Part shown: one piece after another, positions 8,050 to 14,574 of the stretch
Layout of the letters: each line of letters begins with the position of its first letter
Position numbering within the stretch: the stretch's first letter is position 1
Assembly: GCA_947259225.1 (NCBI GenBank)
Contig: CAMYLK010000014.1
Coordinates: 21,279 to 85,278 of the forward strand
DNA: 64,000 nt
Reading direction: 5' to 3'
Source: an uncultured Desulfobulbaceae bacterium
GTDB taxonomy: Bacteria > Desulfobacterota > Desulfobulbia > Desulfobulbales > Desulfobulbaceae
The notes under the pieces: model-generated
What the model was told of the DNA's origin: nothing
Database searches by the model: none
The model's input: the letters and a program-made list of their open reading frames with translations, nothing else
Translations under genes and position numbers: made by a program

Positions 8050-9576
8050 TTATTCACTCCATGAAATGTCGTACCTGCTGACATGTGAGTCGCTGACAGG
8101 AATTACTGTTAATTGTTTTCCGGTTTCTTTTTCAAGGGCTTCGATGTGCTGCGTTTCTTCCTGAAGCAGCATGTCTGCCACATAAGGGTGTACCTTGACA
8201 TACACTTTGCTGCTTGATTTACGGTGAGCGTCCCTGGTAATTTTTCTGAAGATTTCATAACATGTTGTTCTGCGCGATTTTACCATTCCCTCTCCCTCAC
8301 AATACAAACAAGGTTCACACATCATCTGCGTAAGGTTTTCAAGGGAGCGTTTCCTGGTCATCTGCACCAGGCCGAATTCAGATATTTTTAAAATATTAAT
8401 ACGATTCTTATCTTTTTTTATAGCATCCTGAAAGGTGGCAAAGAGTTCATCACGATGCTCCTGACTTTCCATGTCTATGAAATCAATAATAATTATGCCG
8501 CCAATATTTCTTAATCTTAACTGGTAGGCAATTTCCTTGGCCGCCTCCATGTTTGTCTTGAAGATGGTTTCTGCCTGATCATTTTTTCCAACATATCTTC
8601 CTGTATTGACATCAATAACAGAGAGAGCTTCGGTTGTATCAATAATTATGTATCCTCCTGAACGGAGCCAGACTTTTTTGTCCAGAGCCCTGTTTATATC
8701 CACTTCTATGCCATACGCCTCAAAAAGCGGAATGTCACGCTCATAAAAAATAACTTTATTTTTCAGTTCAGGGGCAAACATCTGCATGAAAGAAAGAAGT
8801 CTTTCGAACACAGGCTGGGAGTCAACGATTAGTTCCTTAACATCGTCAGTAAATAGATCCCTCACGGAACGAAGGATAATATCCAGGTCCTGGTAGACCA
8901 GGTTCGGAACAGATACCTTGCCGCAATGAGACCTGATATCATCCCACAGCAGCATAAGAAATTCCATGTCGGCTTCAAGTTCGGCTTCACTCGCTTGTTC
9001 AGCAACAGTCCTGACAATAAATCCGGTGCCGGGCGGACGTAGATTTTCAATTTTCCCCTTCAGTTTCTGGCGGATTTCTTCGTCTTCAATTTTCCTCGAT
9101 ATACCTATATGATCGTTCAAGGGCATGAAAACGAGGTTTCTGCAGGGCAGGGTAATGTGACAGGTCAGCCTTGCCCCTTTGCTGCCGATGGGTTCTTTTG
9201 ATATCTGAACGAGTATGTCCTGCCCTTCCTTCAAGAGGTGCTCAATGCTCGGTTGAGAATCCTGGCCTGATTTCACAGGATTAATCATGAGTTCATGTGC
9301 CTGAAAAGGCTGTTCATGGAAGGCAATTCGTCTTTCAATTTCAGACGATGACATGATAACATCATCCACATAAAGGAAACCCGCTCGTTCCAGCCCTATG
9401 TCTACGAAAGCGGCCTGCATGCCGGGCAGAACACGGACAATTTTGCCGCAGTAAATATTCCCGACAAGTCCTTTTTCAGCTGGTCTTTCCAGGTAGAATT
9501 CGAGCAGATTGCCGCTGTCAACCAGGGCTATCCTGTTTTCATAGGAGGTTGCATTGATAAGTATATCTGTATACAT
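8050..9576 (-). CDS. rng: Ribonuclease G (RNase E/G family)
   Basis: A 508-residue endoribonuclease of the RNase E/G family, the length expected for RNase G without the RNase E scaffold tail. The N-terminal S1 domain includes GNIYCGKIVRVLPGMQAAFVDIG, followed by the 5'-sensor/RNase H-like part. The catalytic region shows IDVNTGRYVG and IIDFIDMESQEHRDE with the two metal-binding aspartates, and the zinc-link CEPCLYCEGEGMV. It matures 16S rRNA 5' ends and takes part in mRNA decay in the cytoplasm. The M23 gene follows after a 206-base gap; that gap shows no clear promoter or gene. Upstream, the 168-base region separates it from the divergent GT2 gene. Confidence 0.92.
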   Translation of the reverse strand: MYTDILINATSYENRIALVDSGNLLEFYLERPAEKGLVGNIYCGKIVRVLPGMQAAFVDIGLERAGFLYVDDVIMSSSEIERRIAFHEQPFQAHELMINPVKSGQDSQPSIEHLLKEGQDILVQISKEPIGSKGARLTCHITLPCRNLVFMPLNDHIGISRKIEDEEIRQKLKGKIENLRPPGTGFIVRTVAEQASEAELEADMEFLMLLWDDIRSHCGKVSVPNLVYQDLDIILRSVRDLFTDDVKELIVDSQPVFERLLSFMQMFAPELKNKVIFYERDIPLFEAYGIEVDINRALDKKVWLRSGGYIIIDTTEALSVIDVNTGRYVGKNDQAETIFKTNMEAAKEIAYQLRLRNIGGIIIIDFIDMESQEHRDELFATFQDAIKKDKNRINILKISEFGLVQMTRKRSLENLTQMMCEPCLYCEGEGMVKSRRTTCYEIFRKITRDAHRKSSSKVYVKVHPYVADMLLQEETQHIEALEKETGKQLTVIPVSDSHVSRYDISWSE

Positions 9577-9744
9577 AAATAAAAGACCTGTGCCGAAAGA
9601 AGAGAATAAAAAATTATTAAACTTTGAATATATATATTAAATAATAAGGTTCCGCCATAAGAAAGCTTGACTGCTTTCTGTGAATATTATTCAGAATTCA
9701 GGCAATCAAAGAAGGAACCCGAAATGTACATATAAATTTTCCAC

Positions 9745-10599
9745 ATGTCCATAAGTGTAATCATTCCAACCTACAACCGGTCAGACTTTCTGGACAGTGC
9801 TGTCCAATCTGTTGTCGACCAGACTTTTCCATGTTCAGAACTTGTCATAATTGATGATGGTTCAAACGACGATACCGGAATCAAGGTCAAAAAGCTCACT
9901 CACAGGTTACATATTCCCGTAAAATATTATTTCCAGGAAAACAGAGGGGCTGCTGCTGCGAGGAACACAGGAATTAAGATGGCCTCTTCTGACTTTCTCT
10001 GTTTTCTGGATTCTGATGACCGCTATATGCCGGAAAAATTGTCACTGCAAATAACAGCGATGCAGCAGAATGATCATCTTATCTCCCATACCCGCGAAAT
10101 ATGGTTCCGGCGTGAAAAACTGCTTAACCAGAAACGAAAACATCAACCTCGGGACGGTTACATTTTCAGAGAATGCCTGGATATGTGTGCGGTTGGAATG
10201 TCCACAGTGATGGTGAGAAGGTCACTTTTTGATAAGTATGGATATTTTGACGAAACCTTACCCTGTTGCGAGGATTATGATTTCTGGTTGAGGGTAAGTG
10301 TAAATGAGGAGTTTTTTCTTGTTCCCAAGCAGCTGACTATTAAAAACGGGGGGCGTGACGATCAGTTATCCGTTATTTATCGGGAGGGTATGGACAAATA
10401 CAGGATCAGATCGATAGTCAATCTCCTTGCCCATTACTCCTTGACGACATCGCAACAAAATATTGCCTTACAAGAACTTAAAAGGAAGTGTGATATCTAC
10501 GGAAAAGGCTGTTTAAAGCATGGTAAAAAGGAAGAAGGCCGCTATTATCTCCAGCTCCCATCCGAGTATGGTTATAATAAGAAATTTACCCGGGGTTAG
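9745..10599 (+). CDS. Glycosyltransferase family 2
   Basis: A 284-residue GT-A fold glycosyltransferase. The nucleotide-sugar binding motifs are clear: SVIIPTYNRSDFLDSAVQSV at the N-terminus, IIDDGSNDDT (residues about 35-45), the DXD equivalent FLDSDDRY near residue 90, and the acceptor-side CCEDYDFWLR near residue 175. GT2 enzymes of this size typically build cell-surface polysaccharide or lipopolysaccharide outer core. No acceptor can be assigned, and no polysaccharide cluster surrounds it. It is divergent from RNase G and convergent with the SleB-like gene, with a 9-base gap, so it is a single-gene unit. The ATG has no strong ribosome site. Confidence 0.85.
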   Translation: MSISVIIPTYNRSDFLDSAVQSVVDQTFPCSELVIIDDGSNDDTGIKVKKLTHRLHIPVKYYFQENRGAAAARNTGIKMASSDFLCFLDSDDRYMPEKLSLQITAMQQNDHLISHTREIWFRREKLLNQKRKHQPRDGYIFRECLDMCAVGMSTVMVRRSLFDKYGYFDETLPCCEDYDFWLRVSVNEEFFLVPKQLTIKNGGRDDQLSVIYREGMDKYRIRSIVNLLAHYSLTTSQQNIALQELKRKCDIYGKGCLKHGKKEEGRYYLQLPSEYGYNKKFTRG

Positions 10600-10608
10600 G
10601 CATGAAGA

Positions 10609-10974
10609 TCAGTCGCGATAAAATTTATGAGATCCGTATTGTGCTACAAACGTCATATCATTGGACCAGTCAGGCAGGATATCTTCACGGTGATAAAATG
10701 TTGCACCACCTGTAAAGTCCTCGGTAACCATAGCGAAGAAAGCAGAGTGCATGCAGTCAAAAAATGCCTCAGGTTCAGCCGGCACATAGGTTCTCTTCTG
10801 GAATGTCCAGCTGAATTGATATGGAGCGTTTATTACCTGTTCGAGGCTTTGTTGTTTTATTGTCGCTCTGTTGATAGTGACATGTGCCACCGCGAGCTGA
10901 CCAATCTTTGATTCACTCCGTGCTTCGTGATATACATTGAGCGTTAGCCAGAGCAGTCCTTCAAGAAATCCCAT
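10609..10974 (-). CDS. Cell-wall hydrolase, SleB/CwlJ (Hydrolase_2) domain, minimal form
   Basis: A 121-residue protein made almost entirely of the Hydrolase_2 domain known from spore cortex-lytic enzymes: LNVYHEARSES at the N-terminus with the catalytic glutamate in the YHEAR motif, HVTINRA, a YQFSW segment and GATFYHREDI. There is no signal peptide and no cell-wall-binding domain, so it is much shorter than SleB. In non-spore-formers such stand-alone domains occur in phages and as unassigned chromosomal hydrolases. No other phage gene is near. Its stop is nine bases from the end of the convergent GT2 gene. A membrane-restricted or phage-derived role cannot be told apart from sequence. Confidence 0.7.
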   Translation of the reverse strand: MGFLEGLLWLTLNVYHEARSESKIGQLAVAHVTINRATIKQQSLEQVINAPYQFSWTFQKRTYVPAEPEAFFDCMHSAFFAMVTEDFTGGATFYHREDILPDWSNDMTFVAQYGSHKFYRD

Positions 10975-11464
10975 ACAATTTATTCTGGATAAATGTTATT
11001 TCCGGAGCGTTAACAATTCATGCTGTTAGCTTTAATTTATTGATTAATGTCCTTAACATGCATCTGAATTAAGAAAGTTAATGGGCAATAATACAGCCGT
11101 TTAAAATCATAATACCATATTTCAATGTACAAAAAAAAGTGGGTAGCATGTTTGATAATGATTATTGTTGTGTAATGTAGATTAAACAGGTAGAGATACC
11201 TAACTTATATTATATCTAACTCAGACAATTATATGAATCATCCATCAGTTGTATTTTTACTTATTCTCTACCATTACACTCGTTTTTGGGCTCTTCACAC
11301 ATTGTTTTTTTGCTTGAAAAAAATAGTATTTAATTTTAATATCATTAATTCTGTCCTCTCTTCCATGAATGGTAAAAAATACATAATTTATGAACAGCAT
11401 TTGTCATTTCTTATGCGATCAGATATTCTCGATTTAAATTTCTGTATAATGGTAAGGAGACCAT
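10975..11464. other. AT-rich intergenic region ahead of the Wood-Ljungdahl gene run
   Basis: About 490 bases without a convincing gene. It separates the minus-strand SleB-like gene from folD and probably holds the main promoter for the C1 gene run. One open frame (11233-11484) overlaps the folD start out of frame, has Phe/Leu/Ile-rich AT-driven composition and no ribosome site, and is not called. One promoter candidate is listed separately. I saw no strong hairpin, riboswitch-like architecture or direct repeat. Confidence 0.6.
11314..11342 (+). promoter_or_regulatory. Candidate sigma70-type promoter upstream of folD
   Basis: TTGAAA (11314-11319), a 17-base spacer, then TAATAT (11337-11342). 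It matches the consensus at five and four of six positions with ideal spacing and would give a leader of about 115 bases before folD. The surroundings are very AT-rich, so chance matches are likely. Confidence 0.35.
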
Positions 11465-12352
11465 ATGAGTGCAAAAATTATTAGTGGAACTGAAACAGCA
11501 AAAGCTATTCGCGAAGAACTAAAAACCGAAGTTGATGACCTCAGGGAAAAACACAACATTACCCCCGGCCTGGTCACAATTCTAGTCGGGGAGGATCCGG
11601 CTTCCCAATCCTATGTTGCGGCAAAAAACAAAACCGCCCACGCCCTTGGCATTTATTCTGAGCAGTTAACACTTCCCGCGGAAACCAGCGAACAGGAGCT
11701 GCTTGAGCTGGTTGATAAATATAATAAAGATCCGAAAATCCATGGTATCCTTGTTCAGCTGCCTTTACCAAAACATATTAATGAAGGTAAAGTCCTTTTT
11801 GCCATTGATCCAGACAAGGATGTGGACGGCTTCCATCCTGTCAATGTCGGCAAAATGATGGTTGGCGAGCAATGCTTTCTGCCATGCACTCCCCACGGAG
11901 TAATTGAGTTGATTCAACGCTCAGGTACAGAATCAAGTGGCGCCGAGGTTGTTGTTGTAGGCCGTTCAAATATTGTAGGCAAACCGGTTGCAAACCTCAT
12001 GCTTCAGAAGCGTGATGGTGGTAACGCCACGGTCACCCTCTGCCACACCCGCACAAAAGATATGGACCTTCATACAAAACGTGCTGACATATTAATTGTT
12101 GCGGCTGGTGTCGCCAATATGATCAAGGCGGATCAGGTGAAAGAAGGTGTGGTGGTTATTGACGTTGGTGTAAACCGCATCGGCATGTCGGATAGCGGCA
12201 AGGCTATTCTGGCTGGTGATGTAGAATTTGAATCGGTCAAGGAAAAAGCGGCAGCAATTACTCCGGTTCCCGGTGGTGTTGGTCCGATGACTATCACCAT
12301 GCTCATGAAAAACACTGTCCAGTCAGCCAAACAGCATGCGGGCTTGGCATAA
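11465..12352 (+). CDS. folD: Methylenetetrahydrofolate dehydrogenase / methenyltetrahydrofolate cyclohydrolase
   Basis: A 295-residue bifunctional FolD. It interconverts 5,10-methylene-THF, 5,10-methenyl-THF and 10-formyl-THF with NAD(P), in the cytoplasm. Family marks are the YVAAKNKTAHALGI stretch near residue 52 with the catalytic Tyr and Lys, the VQLPLPKHIN segment, DKDVDGFHP, the Rossmann motif VVVGRSNIVGKP, and the C-terminal PVPGGVGPMT. The ATG follows AAGGAG by five bases. Being first in a run of carbon monoxide dehydrogenase/acetyl-CoA synthase genes, it supplies the methyl-branch steps between formyl-THF and methylene-THF. Formate-THF ligase, the partner enzyme that feeds it, is not in this window. 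Confidence 0.95.
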   Translation: MSAKIISGTETAKAIREELKTEVDDLREKHNITPGLVTILVGEDPASQSYVAAKNKTAHALGIYSEQLTLPAETSEQELLELVDKYNKDPKIHGILVQLPLPKHINEGKVLFAIDPDKDVDGFHPVNVGKMMVGEQCFLPCTPHGVIELIQRSGTESSGAEVVVVGRSNIVGKPVANLMLQKRDGGNATVTLCHTRTKDMDLHTKRADILIVAAGVANMIKADQVKEGVVVIDVGVNRIGMSDSGKAILAGDVEFESVKEKAAAITPVPGGVGPMTITMLMKNTVQSAKQHAGLA

Positions 12353-12433
12353 TTTATATTTAAACAAGGAACCTGTACATAATCTTGCTGGTTACCGGTT
12401 CCATTATCTGACCACAGCTCAGGAGGCTACATT

Positions 12434-14431
12434 ATGGCCAAATCACATGGATGCGATAGTTGTAATGAAATAACAGGCGCATCAACCATTGACCTGTTGA
12501 ATCAAGACTTGGCGAAAAAAGTAAGAACAGCATATGACCGGCTTGAAGATCGAGGCATGTCTGCCTGTCTTTTCGGTTCCGGAGGCACCTGCTGCAAGAT
12601 ATGCAACATGGGCCCATGCCAGATTATAGACGATGTAGACCAGATGCTCGGTGTATGCGGAGCGACAGCTGATACAGTTGCCGCCAGGAATTTTGCACGC
12701 ATAATTGCAGCCGGCACTGCTTCTCATACTGATCATGCGCGGGAGATGGTTCGTGGCTTCATAGCCACAGCCAAGGGAGAAACGCCTCACGAAATCAGAG
12801 ACGTAGACAAACTCCATAAAATGGCAGAACTGTTCGGCATTGAGACCGAGGGACGCGACAAGAACGAAATCGCCATAGAATTGGGTGAAAAGGCCCTGGC
12901 TGAGTTCGGCCAGCAGGAGGGCACCCTGACTTTTCTTAAACGGGCTCCGAAAAAACAACAGGAGATCTGGAAAAAACTGGGAGTTGAGCCGCGTGGTGTT
13001 GATCGCGAAGTAGTTGAGATGATGCACCGCACTCACATGGGTGTTGATCAGGAATATCATAACATTATGCTGCAAGGTGCCAGGTGTGCACTTGCTGACG
13101 GTTGGGGTTCATCCATGCTCTCCACCGAGCTGACAGATATCATGTTCGGCACACCCGTTCCCAAGCGGGCGATTGTTGATCTTGGCTGCCTGAAGGAAGA
13201 CCACGTTAACGTGACGGTCCACGGTCACGAACCACTTTTGGCTGAGTCCCTCTGCCTTGCTGCAGAGCAAGAGGATATTCTTGAACTGGCCAAAAAGGTT
13301 GGTGCCAAAGGTATCAACCTGGCCGGCGTCTGCTGTACAGGAAATGAAATTCTCATGCGCCGCGGTATACCAGTCGCCGGTTCCTTTATCCAGCAGGAGA
13401 TGGTTCTTGCTACCGGTGCTGTTGAGGCCATGGTCGTTGACGTTCAGTGCGTCATGCAGTCTGTCGCCCAGGTTGTCAAGGAGATGCACACCGATATAAT
13501 CACCACAAACTACCGTGCAAAAATGCCTGATGCGATTCACATCCAGTTTGAAGAACATGATGCAATGAATTCCGCTAAAGAGATCCTGAAGAAGGCAATC
13601 GGTAACTACAAGAAACGCGGAGCACATTATATTCCTAAGGAAGATAAGTTTGACGTAGTAGTCGGCTTCAGTCACGAGACAGTCAATTACATGCTTGGCG
13701 GACGTTTTCGTGGATCTTATCGTCCCCTTAACGACAATATAATCAACGGTCGTATTAAGGGTGTAGGAGCCATAGTCGGTTGTGAACATTATAAATATGC
13801 GGATGACGTTCACTTTAAAATTGCTAAAGAGCTGATCAAGAACAATGTCCTGGTTCTTGCTACCGGCTGTGCGGCATCGGCTCTTGGTCGTCGTGGTCTG
13901 ATGCGCCCGGAAGCAGCTGCAGAATATGCCGGTGCCGGTCTTGCTGAAGTCTGTGAAACTGTCGGCATCCCACCGGTTTTGCATGTAGGTTCCTGTGTTG
14001 ACAACAGCCGTCTGCTGATTGCTCTGACCGAGATGGTTAATGAAGGCGGTCTTGGTGAGGACATTTCCGAACTTCCTGCCTGCGGTACTGCTCCTTTGTA
14101 CATGTCTGAGAAAGCTGTGGCCATTGGTCAATACTTTGTCAGTTCCGGAGCCCATGTTGTTTTCCAGAATCTTCCAACAGGTGGTGCTAAAAAGTTTAAC
14201 GAGTTCCTTCTCGGAAGCATGAAAGAACTGTACGGCGCCAATTGGGCTGTGGAAGAAGACCCCATCAAGCTGGCCCAGCATATGATCAAGGCCATAGATG
14301 AAAAGCGTGAAGCACTAGGCATCAACAAGAAACAAGAGCGTGTCCTGATGGATATGCAGATGCGCCGTGATCTCGAAGGCCAGGCTCTGCCAGGCACGGG
14401 ATGCGGTGGAGAAGGGGATAGTCACGCGTAG
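12434..14431 (+). CDS. cooS: Anaerobic Ni-Fe-S carbon monoxide dehydrogenase, catalytic subunit
   Basis: A 665-residue CooS/AcsA-type enzyme that interconverts CO and CO2 and passes electrons to ferredoxin; in the CODH/ACS complex it makes the CO for acetyl-CoA. The N-terminal cysteine cluster (Cys7, Cys10 and the GTCCKICNMGPC stretch) would hold the D and B iron-sulfur clusters. The C-cluster ligands fall in NLAGVCCTGNE, VDVQCVMQS, VGCEHYKYAD, ATGCAASALG and VGSCVDNSR. Length is normal. A GGAGG ribosome site precedes the ATG. It stands directly upstream of metF::acsD, acsB and acsC, so it is the AcsA component of CODH/ACS here. The nickel insertion ATPase gene cooC, often adjacent, is absent from the window. 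Confidence 0.95.
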   Translation: MAKSHGCDSCNEITGASTIDLLNQDLAKKVRTAYDRLEDRGMSACLFGSGGTCCKICNMGPCQIIDDVDQMLGVCGATADTVAARNFARIIAAGTASHTDHAREMVRGFIATAKGETPHEIRDVDKLHKMAELFGIETEGRDKNEIAIELGEKALAEFGQQEGTLTFLKRAPKKQQEIWKKLGVEPRGVDREVVEMMHRTHMGVDQEYHNIMLQGARCALADGWGSSMLSTELTDIMFGTPVPKRAIVDLGCLKEDHVNVTVHGHEPLLAESLCLAAEQEDILELAKKVGAKGINLAGVCCTGNEILMRRGIPVAGSFIQQEMVLATGAVEAMVVDVQCVMQSVAQVVKEMHTDIITTNYRAKMPDAIHIQFEEHDAMNSAKEILKKAIGNYKKRGAHYIPKEDKFDVVVGFSHETVNYMLGGRFRGSYRPLNDNIINGRIKGVGAIVGCEHYKYADDVHFKIAKELIKNNVLVLATGCAASALGRRGLMRPEAAAEYAGAGLAEVCETVGIPPVLHVGSCVDNSRLLIALTEMVNEGGLGEDISELPACGTAPLYMSEKAVAIGQYFVSSGAHVVFQNLPTGGAKKFNEFLLGSMKELYGANWAVEEDPIKLAQHMIKAIDEKREALGINKKQERVLMDMQMRRDLEGQALPGTGCGGEGDSHA

Positions 14432-14515
14432 CTGACAGCCATGACTGTCTATTTCCAGTTGCGGTTATTTCTTGCCAGGGATTATACGACTGTAACTTGA
14501 TATAATTTTATATAA

Positions 14516-14550
14516 AAGATATGGATCGTTTTCATAGCGATCCATATCTT
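14516..14550. promoter_or_regulatory. Perfect 13-bp hairpin between cooS and metF::acsD
   Basis: Arms 14516-14528 and 14538-14550 are perfectly complementary (AAGATATGGATCG and its reverse complement) around a 9-base loop. No T-run follows, so it is not a classical terminator. It ends 13 bases before the AAGGAGG ribosome site of the next gene, which fits an mRNA-processing or stability hairpin that sets the ratio of cooS to downstream gene products, or an operator. Confidence 0.5.
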
Positions 14551-14574
14551 GAATTTGTTCATTAAGGAGGATTG

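Noticed and set aside
11445..11450. TATAAT just before folD as a promoter -10 box
   Set aside because: A start of transcription there would remove the AAGGAG ribosome site of folD; no -35 box at a proper distance.
11233..11484. 83-codon frame upstream of folD
   Set aside because: AT-driven composition, no ribosome site, overlaps the folD start out of frame.
13109..14281. 390-codon antisense frame inside cooS
   Set aside because: It is a shadow of the cooS coding strand; no domain or ribosome site.
14473..14506. Internal promoter (TTGCCA ... TATAAT) before metF::acsD
   Set aside because: Spacer of about 23 bases is too long for a sigma70 promoter.
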